The translations under genes and the position numbers were made by a program. The notes beneath the pieces were generated by a model that saw nothing but the letters and a program-made list of their open reading frames with translations, was not told where the DNA came from and made no database searches. A stretch of DNA of 64,000 bases, taken from NCBI GenBank assembly GCA_045654685.1, contig JAZONV010000100.1:1-64000 (forward strand), given 5' to 3'. The stretch is from RGIG1828 sp045654685 (GTDB lineage: Bacteria; Bacillota; Clostridia; UMGS1810). Below, one piece after another: positions 44,486-53,150 of the stretch (the stretch's first letter is position 1; each line of letters opens with the position of its first letter).

Positions 44486-45115
44486 TTATTTTGTTCCGAA
44501 TATTCTGTCTCCTGCATCTCCGAGACCCGGAACTATATAACATTTTTCATTGAGACCTTCGTCAACATTAGCACAGAATATTTCAACATCGGGATGAGCC
44601 TGATTTAAAGCCTCGATACCCTCCGGTGCTGCTATGAGGCACAGAAATTTAATCTGTTTTCCTCCGTAGGATTTTATTTGGGAGATAGCATCAATAGCGG
44701 AACCGCCTGTGGCAAGCATTGGATCTACGACAACAATAAGTCTTTTGTCAATATCAGGCGGAAGTTTGCAATAATATTCCTGTGGCTGCATGGTTTCTTC
44801 ATCTCTGTACATTCCTATGTGTCCGACTTTTGCAGAAGGAACAAGTCTGAGCATTCCGCCGACCATTCCAAGTCCGGCACGCAGGATAGGAACTATAGCA
44901 AGTTTTTTCCCTTTTATCATTTTCTGAGTTGTTTTTTTCAGAGGAGTTTCTATTTCCACATCCTCTAAAGGTAAATCTCTCAATGATTCATAGCACATGA
45001 GCATTGTGATTTCCTCAACAAGTTCACGAAACTCTTTGTTTGTGGTGGATTTCTGACGCAGTATGGTAGTTTTATGCTGGATAAGTGGGTGATTAAATAT
45101 TACAACGTTGTTCAT
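44486..45115 (-). CDS. upp: Uracil phosphoribosyltransferase
   Basis: Makes UMP from uracil and PRPP; cytoplasmic. The 209 residues are standard: VVIFNHPLIQHKTTILRQK at the start, ILRAGLGMVGGMLRLVPSA, the PRPP loop VDPMLATGGSAIDAI, and the uracil-binding end IVPGLGDAGDRIFGTK. GGAGG lies just upstream on the minus strand. It is 25 bp downstream of uraA, forming a two-gene uracil uptake and salvage operon. Confidence 0.97.
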   Translation of the reverse strand: MNNVVIFNHPLIQHKTTILRQKSTTNKEFRELVEEITMLMCYESLRDLPLEDVEIETPLKKTTQKMIKGKKLAIVPILRAGLGMVGGMLRLVPSAKVGHIGMYRDEETMQPQEYYCKLPPDIDKRLIVVVDPMLATGGSAIDAISQIKSYGGKQIKFLCLIAAPEGIEALNQAHPDVEIFCANVDEGLNEKCYIVPGLGDAGDRIFGTK

Positions 45116-45140
45116 AATATCCTCCTGTGTTGTTAATATA

Positions 45141-46505
45141 TTATTCTTCGTCTTTTGCTTTTGAAAGAATAAGGTTTGTTATTATACCAAGAATAAGCGC
45201 ACATGCAATTGATGTGATTGTAATTTTGCCAAATGTAAGAGTGAGACCGCCTATACCTGCAATGAGTATAACAGAAACTACAAAAAGGTTCTTGTTCAGG
45301 TTTAAGTTAACCTGCTGAACCATCTTGAGACCTGAAACAGCAATAAATCCATAAAGAGCCATGCACACTCCGCCCATTACACATGAAGGAATAGAGTTAA
45401 CAAATGCAATAAAGGGAGAAATGAAAGCAATAACTATTGCAAGAATGGCTGCAGTTATAATTGTAAGAACAGAAGCATTTCTTGTGATTGCAACACAACC
45501 AACTGATTCACCATATGTGGTGTTGGGACAACCGCCAAATAATGCTCCGACAATTGAGCCTACACCATCACCAAGAAGTGTTCTGTGAAGACCGGGCTCT
45601 TTAAGAAGATCCTTTTCGATAATTGTGGAAATGTTTTTGTGGTCAGCAATATGCTCTGCAAAAACAACGAATGCAACGGGAATGTATGCAACAGCTATTG
45701 TACTTACATAGGAAGCGTTAATTTCACCAATTCCCTTGAAAGCCTGAACAAATGTGAATTCAGGAACTGAAATGAATGTGCTCAATGTAACACCGTTTTC
45801 AACAAGAGCAATAAATGGAGCAACATTTAAAACTTTGATTGCATCAATGTCTGTAGCATAACCGATAATTGTAAAAATTCCGGCTGTAGCATATCCACCG
45901 AGAATACCCATGATAAAGGGGATAAGTTTTAATGTTTTTTTGCCGTAGGATGAGCAAATAACAGTTACAAGAAGTGTAACGATACCGCAAAGTACGGTGA
46001 TGAGGGGAGAAGTTGCAACACCTTCGATGCTTCCTTTTGTCATATCACCGATAGCATTACCTGCAAGAGAAAGACCAATAATTGCAACGGTAGGACCGAT
46101 AACAACTGCAGGCATAAGTTTGTTAATCCAGCCAACACCAACAAATTTAACAATTATTGCAATGATAACGTAAACCAGACCTGCAAAAATTGCACCGATA
46201 ATCAATCCTGCAAATCCGAGGGACATTGATACACCACCTGCAAATGCCGCAAGCATCGAACCGATGAAAGCAAATGACGAACCTAAAAATACAGGTGATT
46301 TCTTTTGAGTGAAAAGAACGTACACAAGTGTACCAAGACCTGCACCAAAAAGTGCTGCTGCAGAACTCATATTTGTTCCGCAACTTGAGTTGATGATAAC
46401 CGGAACAACTAATGTTGCGGTCATAATTGCAAGTAACTGCTGAATTGCGTAGATGATAAGTTGTCCAAATTTTGGCTTATCATTTACATCGTAAACAAGT
46501 TTCAT
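45141..46505 (-). CDS. uraA: Uracil/xanthine permease (NCS2 family)
   Basis: 454 residues with about 14 membrane segments. LIIYAIQQLLAIMTATLVVP, PVFLGSSFAFIGSMLAAFAGG and LLGDGVGSIVGALFGGCPNTTYGE are NCS2 hallmarks. Cotranscription with upp points to uracil as substrate. The minus-strand leader has a strong promoter, a palindrome over the early transcript, and AAAGGAGG before the ATG. No PyrR-binding-loop consensus was seen in the ~70-nt leader. Confidence 0.93.
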   Translation of the reverse strand: MKLVYDVNDKPKFGQLIIYAIQQLLAIMTATLVVPVIINSSCGTNMSSAAALFGAGLGTLVYVLFTQKKSPVFLGSSFAFIGSMLAAFAGGVSMSLGFAGLIIGAIFAGLVYVIIAIIVKFVGVGWINKLMPAVVIGPTVAIIGLSLAGNAIGDMTKGSIEGVATSPLITVLCGIVTLLVTVICSSYGKKTLKLIPFIMGILGGYATAGIFTIIGYATDIDAIKVLNVAPFIALVENGVTLSTFISVPEFTFVQAFKGIGEINASYVSTIAVAYIPVAFVVFAEHIADHKNISTIIEKDLLKEPGLHRTLLGDGVGSIVGALFGGCPNTTYGESVGCVAITRNASVLTIITAAILAIVIAFISPFIAFVNSIPSCVMGGVCMALYGFIAVSGLKMVQQVNLNLNKNLFVVSVILIAGIGGLTLTFGKITITSIACALILGIITNLILSKAKDEE

Positions 46506-46548
46506 TATAGAAACATCCTCCTTTTCCGGATAACCGGTGTGTTATTTT

Positions 46549-46565
46549 ATGACATAAAATGTCAT
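46549..46565 (-). promoter_or_regulatory. Putative operator of uraA-upp (perfect inverted repeat)
   Basis: ATGACAT-AAA-ATGTCAT, a perfect 7-bp inverted repeat just downstream of the uraA -10, in the early transcribed region. A second small CCGG-TTAT-CCGG palindrome lies closer to the ribosome binding site (about 46527-46538). Either could control expression; no regulator is identified. Confidence 0.5.
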
Positions 46566-46580
46566 TTTCTATCAATGTAA

Positions 46581-46609
46581 AATATACATTAAAACTCGCC
46601 GTTTGTCAA
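46581..46609 (-). promoter_or_regulatory. Sigma-A promoter of uraA-upp
   Basis: On the minus strand TTGACA (46609-46604), a 17-bp spacer and TATATT (46586-46581). Confidence 0.8.
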
Positions 46610-46630
46610 TCCATATTATGTGCAATTTGC

Positions 46631-46676
46631 AAAAAATATCCGCATAACACATTCCAAAGTCAGTAGTTATGCGGAT
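46631..46676 (-). terminator. Terminator of the MATE gene
   Basis: ATCCGCATAAC (46638-46648) and GTTATGCGGAT (46666-46676) form a perfect 11-bp stem. The minus strand continues with ATTTTTTG. Confidence 0.88.
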
Positions 46677-46716
46677 CTGTGATTTTTTATTTTTTTAATG
46701 TATTGTTGCAGTTTGT

Positions 46717-48054
46717 TTAACTTTCCAAAAAAGTAAGTTCATCTCTTTTCCACTTACCGGAAAAGTATATAACAAGTCCGAATATTGCCTCTGTAATCCA
46801 CGAAAGAACAATTGCTATGTATATTCCATACATTTCAAACATTGCGTAGAGAATATAACTGTATATAAATCGGCTGACAGAATAAACCACAGTAGAAACA
46901 ACAAGAATTTTCCCTGAACCGACACTCCTGAATATGGCATGTAAAAGATTGTTTATAACATTAAAAATAACAAAAGGCATACAGTATTTCATAAACACTG
47001 ATGAATAGTGTATGCTATTTGTTTCGTCAAGGAAAATGTCCGAGATAAAATCTGCACCAAAAATCGTAAATAGCAAAAAGGGGAGAAGAAAAAGTGGCGT
47101 CTGAATAAGACTTGTTTTTATTCCTTCTCTGATTAATGAGTATTTTTTTGCACCCATGCACTGTGCAATGAAATTGCCTACAGTTTTGTTTGAATTCTGG
47201 TATACGGCAGCATTCAGATCGTAGAGTCTCATGCCGATAGTGTAGCCTGCAATGGCCGCGGCTCCGCATTGGTTGGTAAGAGGAGATACGAAAGCCGTGC
47301 ACATATACATAACAGATTGCTGTAGCATGGTTGGAAAAGAATAATTCCAGGAATCTGAAAGTTCTTCTTTTGAAAAATACAGACCTTTAACATCAATTTT
47401 TTCTTTCTTAAATGTTCTTAAAAAAATCAGAAGATAAAACAAAGAAACAACAAATGCTGAAAGTGCAGTTGCATATGCAGTACCCTCTGCCTTCATTCCG
47501 CAGTATCTGATAAAAACGTAGTTTCCGAATATATTCAGAAGATTTGATATTATAGATGCAATAAAAGGGAAAACCGATTTCCCCATTGCATTTGCTATGG
47601 GAAGATAGCACCAGTTTAAATGAAGAAAAACAAGACCTGACATATAAATTTTAAAATATGCATATGCAGCATCCCACAACTGTTTTTCGATGTTAAGGAA
47701 AGAAAAAATTGCAGAGTGAAAAATAATACATAAAACAGATATTAAAATAACAATAAGAGAACTTATGAGAAGATTAACTTTTATAACATTAATCATTCTT
47801 CTGTAGTCTTTTTTACCGAAAAGCATAGCAACATATACAGATAATCCTCCGCCGTATCCCCAAAACACAGACGAAATCATCGATATAAAAGGTGCTGTAC
47901 TTCCTATTGCCGAAATTGCATCATCACCAATTAATTTTCCAGCCATTATTGTATTTATTATATTGTATGCTTGAGAAAAGATGGCTGTCAGAACAAGCGG
48001 TAGTGCAAACATAAGGAAATTATTTCTGATATTACCCTCATATAATTTTTTCAT
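46717..48054 (-). CDS. MATE family efflux transporter
   Basis: 445 residues, about 12 membrane segments. MATE features are FALPLVLTAIFSQAYNIINT near the N-terminus, DAISAIGSTAPFISMISS, GKKDYRRMINV, and the second-half repeat GYTIGMRLYDLNAAVYQNSN with IAQCMGAKKYSLIREG. It is a Na+ or H+ driven exporter of unknown substrate. It is divergent from a DeoR-type regulator, and the shared 127-bp gap holds direct repeats, so the regulator probably controls it. AAAGGTGAT precedes the start on the minus strand. Confidence 0.92.
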   Translation of the reverse strand: MKKLYEGNIRNNFLMFALPLVLTAIFSQAYNIINTIMAGKLIGDDAISAIGSTAPFISMISSVFWGYGGGLSVYVAMLFGKKDYRRMINVIKVNLLISSLIVILISVLCIIFHSAIFSFLNIEKQLWDAAYAYFKIYMSGLVFLHLNWCYLPIANAMGKSVFPFIASIISNLLNIFGNYVFIRYCGMKAEGTAYATALSAFVVSLFYLLIFLRTFKKEKIDVKGLYFSKEELSDSWNYSFPTMLQQSVMYMCTAFVSPLTNQCGAAAIAGYTIGMRLYDLNAAVYQNSNKTVGNFIAQCMGAKKYSLIREGIKTSLIQTPLFLLPFLLFTIFGADFISDIFLDETNSIHYSSVFMKYCMPFVIFNVINNLLHAIFRSVGSGKILVVSTVVYSVSRFIYSYILYAMFEMYGIYIAIVLSWITEAIFGLVIYFSGKWKRDELTFLES

Positions 48055-48108
48055 ACAATCACCTTTTTATATTGATTTTTTGTCATATTTCGTATATTAT
48101 TATATCAA

Positions 48109-48165
48109 ATAATCGATAATAATCAACAATGGCGATAATATTTCAAAATAATCAACAATAATCAA
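48109..48165. promoter_or_regulatory. Direct-repeat operator region between MATE and DeoR genes
   Basis: AATAATCAACAAT occurs twice, at 48118-48130 and 48147-48159, 29 bp apart. A related AATAATCGATAAT (48109-48121) and a partial copy (AATAATCAAAA) flank them. DeoR-family proteins bind such repeats. On the minus strand a TTGATT-16-TATAAT promoter for MATE overlaps the first copy. Confidence 0.6.
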
Positions 48166-48181
48166 AAGGTGGTGTTTTATT

Positions 48182-48928
48182 TTGTATCAATCAGAAAGAC
48201 TTGAGGAAATACTTAAAATACTAAACAGATATCACTATGTAACAGTAGACTATCTTGTTGAAAAAATACGCTATTCACCGGCAAGCATACGCCGTGACCT
48301 GACACTTTTGGAAAAACAGGGACTTGTAAAACGCAGTTATGGTGGTGTTGAAATAAAAAAAGATTCATACACTCCCTTTAGATTCAGACAACACAGTATG
48401 AAAACAGAAAAAAACAGTATGGCAGAAAAGGCAGCAGAACTTGTTAGTGATAATGATACAGTTTTTATAGATGGTTCTTCAAGCGCTCAGTACATGGGTC
48501 ATTATCTGCTTAATAAGAAAAATATAACGGTTGTAACAAACAACATGGTTCTTGCATCATATTTGAGTGAAAATGGTGTAAGGGTATATTGTGCAGGTGG
48601 ATATGTTCAGGAATCTCCCGGAATTCTCGCAGGTGAGATTACAAATAGGACATTTTCATCTTTTCATGCAGATGTAATGTTTTTTTCAGCCGCAGCATTT
48701 GACGACGGACAAATTTATACTTCAAGTGAGGCTTTTCTCCAACATCATACAATTATGATGCAAAATTCTGATAAAATTGTATTTTTGTGCGGAAGCGATA
48801 AAATTGGGACTGCAAAAAATATAAAGGTATGCAGTCTGGGAGAAATAGATTATTTTATAAGTGATGGGATTTTACCTGACATAATAACATCACAATATAA
48901 AAACACTGCATTTATCAGCACAAGATAG
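48182..48928 (+). CDS. DeoR/GlpR-type transcriptional regulator
   Basis: 248 residues. The N-terminal winged helix-turn-helix (ERLEEILKILNRYHYVTVDY, then SPASIRRDLTLLEKQGLVKR) matches DeoR. The C-terminal sugar-isomerase-like sensor domain has DTVFIDGSSSAQYMGHYL and VVTNNMVLASYLSENGVRV. It usually senses a phosphorylated sugar or nucleoside intermediate. The start is TTG 48182 with AGGTGG upstream. It probably represses itself and the divergent MATE gene; it may also act on the downstream metabolic genes. Confidence 0.92.
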   Translation: MYQSERLEEILKILNRYHYVTVDYLVEKIRYSPASIRRDLTLLEKQGLVKRSYGGVEIKKDSYTPFRFRQHSMKTEKNSMAEKAAELVSDNDTVFIDGSSSAQYMGHYLLNKKNITVVTNNMVLASYLSENGVRVYCAGGYVQESPGILAGEITNRTFSSFHADVMFFSAAAFDDGQIYTSSEAFLQHHTIMMQNSDKIVFLCGSDKIGTAKNIKVCSLGEIDYFISDGILPDIITSQYKNTAFISTR

Positions 48929-48970
48929 AGTCTGATTGCGAAAAACAATGAAATATATTATCTGTATAGT

Positions 48971-48999
48971 TTGACAAACATGGTTTACTATGTTAAAAT
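48971..48999 (+). promoter_or_regulatory. Sigma-A promoter for the 49029 operon
   Basis: TTGACA (48971-48976), 17-bp spacer, TAAAAT (48994-48999), ending 29 bp before the start codon at 49029. Confidence 0.78.
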
Positions 49000-49028
49000 T
49001 TGTGTGGCTGGTCGGAAGGAGATGCTTT

Positions 49029-49829
49029 ATGAATCTTGGCAAAAAAATATTGAATATTTCATATTCAAAACTTGTTGATTTACCATATGCATTCAATACC
49101 GTAGAACTTTATGAAGCTGCATGTAAATCGGGTTTTGATGCGATAAAAGGTGATGTAACTCCGTCTTCTGACGGCAAGCTTGTAATGTGTCATGATCCGT
49201 TTTTTCATGTTGACGAAAATGGATATGTTCTTGAACCGGGCAAAAAAAGTGATAAAATAATTATGATAAATGAGCTGACGGTTTGTGAATGTAAATCCTT
49301 GGAATATGCTCATGATGATTCATACAAACATCTTGGTTATCGTCCTCGTGTTGCCACGGTAGATGACCTGGTAAGAGTTTGCAAAGAAAATGATAGAATT
49401 TCATACATAACGATTCGAGATAAAAATATTCAGAATTGTGTTGATGAAGTGTATACTATTCTTGAAAAATATAATATGCAAAATAAGGCAATAATTAATT
49501 CATTTACGTTAGACACTTTGAAAACTATGAGAGCAAAAGATTCCGATATAACTCTTTCATATGTTCAAAAACTTAATACTGTTTTGGAAAAACATATTAT
49601 TGATGAAGCATTTTCCCTTGGAAACTGTGTTGTATGTGTTTTTTGGTTTAAAGCTGCTCAACAATCTGAGGATTTATATAAAAAATCTGAAGAGGCTATT
49701 AACTATGCGAAAGAAAAAGGCGTGATATTGCATATGGCAGCCATTGAAGATAAAGAGTATTATAAATGGGGCATCTCTCATGGTTTTAAGGGGTTTCAAT
49801 GTTCATTATCTGACGCATATAAAATTTAG
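49029..49829 (+). CDS. Degenerate GDPD-like protein
   Basis: 266 residues with the glycerophosphodiester phosphodiesterase layout: TVELYEAACKSGFDAIKGDV, SSDGKLVMCHDPFF, ATVDDLVRVCKENDRI and a final ISHGFKGFQCS. Key residues differ from active enzymes. The catalytic N-terminal His-Arg-Gly is absent (ISYSKLVDLP occupies that place), PENT is AFNT, and the metal Glu of E-x-D is Lys (AIKGDV). The second catalytic His (CHDP) is kept. Activity is therefore doubtful. ATG 49029 follows GGAAGGAGATG. It heads an operon that continues with a lipid kinase. Confidence 0.78.
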   Translation: MNLGKKILNISYSKLVDLPYAFNTVELYEAACKSGFDAIKGDVTPSSDGKLVMCHDPFFHVDENGYVLEPGKKSDKIIMINELTVCECKSLEYAHDDSYKHLGYRPRVATVDDLVRVCKENDRISYITIRDKNIQNCVDEVYTILEKYNMQNKAIINSFTLDTLKTMRAKDSDITLSYVQKLNTVLEKHIIDEAFSLGNCVVCVFWFKAAQQSEDLYKKSEEAINYAKEKGVILHMAAIEDKEYYKWGISHGFKGFQCSLSDAYKI

Positions 49830-49850
49830 TGAAAGGTAAAATATATACCG

Positions 49851-50825
49851 ATGAAAACAATATTCATAGTAAACCCTTGCGCCGGGCAGGGAAAGGATAT
49901 TTCAAAATTACTTTCTGAAATTAGCAGAGTATCCGAACAATCAAAGTTGGATGTTGAGTATTATGTAACTAAATCTATCGGAGATGCTACTACATATGTT
50001 AAGAACTACTGTGAAAATAATGGTGCAGCACGATTTATCGCGTGTGGTGGTGATGGCACGCTTAATGAAGTTGTAAATGGTGCAATTGGGTATGAAGGCA
50101 CCGAAGTTGGTGTTTACCCTCTGGGCACAGGCAATGATTTTCGCAGAAATTTTCCGACGGAATGTGATTTTTTTGATATTCATATGCAAATACACGGTGC
50201 AACCCAAAAATGTGATGTGATAAGATATGTAACCGAAATTGATGATAAAAAGATTACCGGTTACTGTATTAATATGTTTAATATTGGATTTGATGCAAAT
50301 GTAGCTGATATGACATCTGAAATTAAAAAGAAACCATTCATTTCAGGTTCTCTTGCATATTTTCTTTCAATTCTCATCAATCTTATAAAAAAGAGAGGTG
50401 CGAATCTTAAAATCAAAGTTGACGATAGGGAAATACATACAGGTAGGCTTCTTCTTACTTCCATTGCAAACGGTTGCTATTGCGGTGGAGGTATAAAAAG
50501 TAATCCTCTTGCAAGTGTTACTGATGGCCTTTTAAATATAAACATTATAAGAAATATATCAAGAATAAGATTTTTGACCCTTTTGCCCGGATATATGAAA
50601 GGGACATTTTTATCATTAAAAAACGTGGACAGATATATTACATCAATAAAATGTAAATCTATTACTATATGTCCTGCATCAGATATGATGAGATTGTGTA
50701 TTGACGGGGAGATGACAGATGCTAAAAAAACTGTATTTGAAATTGTTCCCAAAGCAGTTAACTTTGTTATTCCGTTAATAAAGGATACGAAAAATATAAA
50801 CAACAAAAAGATAATAATGAAGTGA
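49851..50825 (+). CDS. Diacylglycerol/lipid kinase family protein
   Basis: 324 residues of the DgkB/YegS family, which phosphorylates diacylglycerol or related lipids with ATP at the membrane face. IFIVNPCAGQGKD (N-terminal site), ARFIACGGDGTLNEVVNGA (catalytic GGDGT), VYPLGTGNDFRRNFP, and the late MRLCIDGEMTD are all present. The pairing with a GDPD-like gene suggests glycerolipid turnover. AAAGGT lies somewhat far (about 13 nt) from ATG 49851. Confidence 0.9.
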   Translation: MKTIFIVNPCAGQGKDISKLLSEISRVSEQSKLDVEYYVTKSIGDATTYVKNYCENNGAARFIACGGDGTLNEVVNGAIGYEGTEVGVYPLGTGNDFRRNFPTECDFFDIHMQIHGATQKCDVIRYVTEIDDKKITGYCINMFNIGFDANVADMTSEIKKKPFISGSLAYFLSILINLIKKRGANLKIKVDDREIHTGRLLLTSIANGCYCGGGIKSNPLASVTDGLLNINIIRNISRIRFLTLLPGYMKGTFLSLKNVDRYITSIKCKSITICPASDMMRLCIDGEMTDAKKTVFEIVPKAVNFVIPLIKDTKNINNKKIIMK

Positions 50826-50856
50826 AATAAATATAAAACGAAGGAGGATAATATCA

Positions 50857-51393
50857 ATGAGCAAGGTTAAAAAAACGGTTATAAGTTCAATGTTTCTTGC
50901 GTTAGGTTTTGTTTTGCCTTTTCTTACGGGTCAAATTCAACAATTTGGTAATATGCTTCTTCCAATGCACATACCGGTATTTCTTTGTAGTTTTATTTGC
51001 GGATGGAAATATGCATCGGTAATTGGTATAATACTTCCTGTGCTTCGTTCAGCAGTATTTACAATGCCGGTGATGTATCCGAATGCTGTTTCAATGTCTT
51101 TGGAACTTTTTGCGTATGGTTTTTTTGCAGATTTTATAAACAAGCATATGAAACAAAATACTCTAAAATCACTTTATTTTTCACTTGTATGTGCTATGCT
51201 TATCGGAAGGATGGTATGGGGATTATCTCAGGTTTTTCTTCTTGGTTTAAGGGGTAATCTTTTTGGTATCACAGCTTTTGTATCAGGAGCATTTCTTAAT
51301 GCAATCCCCGGCATCGTTATTCAACTTGCTTTCATACCTGCCATTGTTGTATCTGTAGAAAAAACGAAACTTTTTAAAAGAGATGAAATTTAA
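50857..51393 (+). CDS. ECF transporter S component
   Basis: 178 residues, about five to six membrane segments, of the ECF substrate-binding (S) type: SSMFLALGFVLPFLTGQIQQ, GNMLLPMHIPVFLCSFICGW, and NAIPGIVIQLAFIPAIVV. The LLPMHIPV segment is typical of pantothenate- or vitamin-type S proteins. No EcfA or EcfT gene is present here, so it must use a shared module elsewhere. Its stop overlaps the start of a kinase gene (TAATG), suggesting uptake is coupled to phosphorylation. Confidence 0.85.
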   Translation: MSKVKKTVISSMFLALGFVLPFLTGQIQQFGNMLLPMHIPVFLCSFICGWKYASVIGIILPVLRSAVFTMPVMYPNAVSMSLELFAYGFFADFINKHMKQNTLKSLYFSLVCAMLIGRMVWGLSQVFLLGLRGNLFGITAFVSGAFLNAIPGIVIQLAFIPAIVVSVEKTKLFKRDEI

Positions 51394-51986
51394 TGTACGA
51401 TAATAAATTTGATATATTATTTAATGCAATAGAAACATATCTTTCCGAAAATGAATTTATAATTATCGGAATAGATGGCAAATGTGGTGGCGGAAAGACC
51501 TATCTTTCGGAAAAGATACAAAATGAGCTTGGATGTAATGTTGTTCATGTTGACGATTTTTTTCTGCCGTTTGAATTGAGAAGTGAAAAAAGGATGGCAG
51601 AAATCGGAGGGAATATCCAATCGGAAAGACTTTTGCATGAGATTTTAAAACCTCTTGTAAAAAAAGAGAGGATATCATACAAACCATATAATTGTAAAAC
51701 CGGTGATTTTGCTGATGAAATCTCTTTTCAACCCGAAAAAATAACGGTGATTGAAGGAACGTATTCATGTATGGATAGTTTAATACCATATTACAATTTG
51801 AAAATTTTTGTCAATGTATCAGAAGAAATAAGAATGGACAGGTTAAGAAAACGATGTAACACCGAAGAATACGAAAGATTCAGGAAGATATGGATACCGA
51901 GAGAAGAATTGTATTTTGATAAATGCAGAGTTATGAATAAATGCGATTATATAATTGATACATCGGATTTTGGTAGGGGGGATTAG
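51393..51986 (+). CDS. Uridine-kinase-like P-loop kinase
   Basis: 197 residues. Walker A is GIDGKCGGGKTYLSEKI at about residues 27-43; VVHVDDFFLPFELRSEK is the substrate-binding Asp segment of the uridine kinase/phosphoribulokinase family. Later come VIEGTYSCM and a lid region, MDRLRKRCNTEEYERFRKIWIPREE. The true substrate is uncertain. The one-base overlap with the ECF S component gene suggests it phosphorylates the imported compound. Confidence 0.82.
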   Translation: MYDNKFDILFNAIETYLSENEFIIIGIDGKCGGGKTYLSEKIQNELGCNVVHVDDFFLPFELRSEKRMAEIGGNIQSERLLHEILKPLVKKERISYKPYNCKTGDFADEISFQPEKITVIEGTYSCMDSLIPYYNLKIFVNVSEEIRMDRLRKRCNTEEYERFRKIWIPREELYFDKCRVMNKCDYIIDTSDFGRGD

Positions 51987-51992
51987 TGAAAT

Positions 51993-53132
51993 ATGAAAGT
52001 TACAATTGCTATAGATTCATTTAAAGGAAGTCTTTCAAGCGTTGAAGCAGCAAAAGCTGTAAGTGAAGGAATTTCTTGTGTATTTGATGATGCTGATATA
52101 CACATACATCCAATAGCTGACGGAGGAGAAGGAACTGTTGATGCTATAGTTTCAGCTCTTGGCGGAGAAATAAAGTCCGTAGTGGTTTCGGGACCTCTTG
52201 GTGAACGTGTTAATGCAAGTTATGGCATCGTAGATGTGAGTAAAACGGCAATTATAGAAATGTCATCTGCAGCAGGAATTACACTTGTAGACGAATCCAA
52301 AAGAAATCCAATGAACACAACAACATACGGAGTTGGAGAAATGATAAAAGATGCAATCGAATCCGGTTGCCGTAATTTTGTTGTTGGAATCGGTGGTAGT
52401 GCAACAAATGATGGCGGAATAGGAATGTTGCAGGCGCTTGGATTTGAATTCCTTGATTTGGAGGGGAATCAAATTTCTCTTGGGGCAAAAGGACTTGAAA
52501 AATTAAACGTAATTAAAACAGATAAAGCATTGAAGGAACTTTCAGAGTGCAAATTTTCGATTGCATGTGATGTGAAAAATCCTCTTTGCGGAGATTTGGG
52601 ATGCAGTAGAATTTTTGCTCCGCAAAAAGGCGCCGATGAACAGATGATAGAAAAAATGGACAAGTGGCTTGATAAATATGCTGATTTATCCAAGAATATA
52701 TTACCGCAATCCGATAAGAATGCTCCCGGAACAGGTGCAGCAGGAGGACTTGGATTTGCTTTCATGTCGTTTCTTGGCGGGAAACTTGTGTCGGGAATAG
52801 AACTTGTGATGAAAGAGTCAAATCTTGAAAAATATATTAAGGATTCAGATATTGTTGTAACGGGAGAGGGAAGATTGGACGGTCAGTCACATATGGGTAA
52901 AGCGCCTACCGGAGTTGCTTCTCTTGCAAAGAAGTATAATAAACCTGTTATTGGGTTTTCCGGAAGTGTTACTAAAGATGCTGTTGTGTGCAATGATTAT
53001 GGGATTGATGCGTTTTTCCCGGTTTTAAGAAACCCGTGCACTTTGGCAGAAGCGATGAACAAAGATAATGCATATAACAATCTAAAAGATACATCTTGTC
53101 AGGTGTTCAGACTTATAAAAACTTTAAAATAA
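51993..53132 (+). CDS. Glycerate kinase
   Basis: 379 residues of the bacterial GlxK/GarK family, converting glycerate to 2- or 3-phosphoglycerate. IAIDSFKGSLSSVEAAKAV opens the protein. HPIADGGEGTVDAIVSAL, IGGSATNDGGIGMLQALG, GAAGGLGFAFMSFLGG and VVTGEGRLDGQSHMGKAP are family signatures. Short spacing (6 bp) to the kinase gene upstream and a run of Gs as ribosome binding site before ATG 51993. Glycerate could be derived from serine or sugar-acid breakdown. Confidence 0.94.
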   Translation: MKVTIAIDSFKGSLSSVEAAKAVSEGISCVFDDADIHIHPIADGGEGTVDAIVSALGGEIKSVVVSGPLGERVNASYGIVDVSKTAIIEMSSAAGITLVDESKRNPMNTTTYGVGEMIKDAIESGCRNFVVGIGGSATNDGGIGMLQALGFEFLDLEGNQISLGAKGLEKLNVIKTDKALKELSECKFSIACDVKNPLCGDLGCSRIFAPQKGADEQMIEKMDKWLDKYADLSKNILPQSDKNAPGTGAAGGLGFAFMSFLGGKLVSGIELVMKESNLEKYIKDSDIVVTGEGRLDGQSHMGKAPTGVASLAKKYNKPVIGFSGSVTKDAVVCNDYGIDAFFPVLRNPCTLAEAMNKDNAYNNLKDTSCQVFRLIKTLK

Positions 53133-53150
53133 ATACAATAGGAGAAAGAC

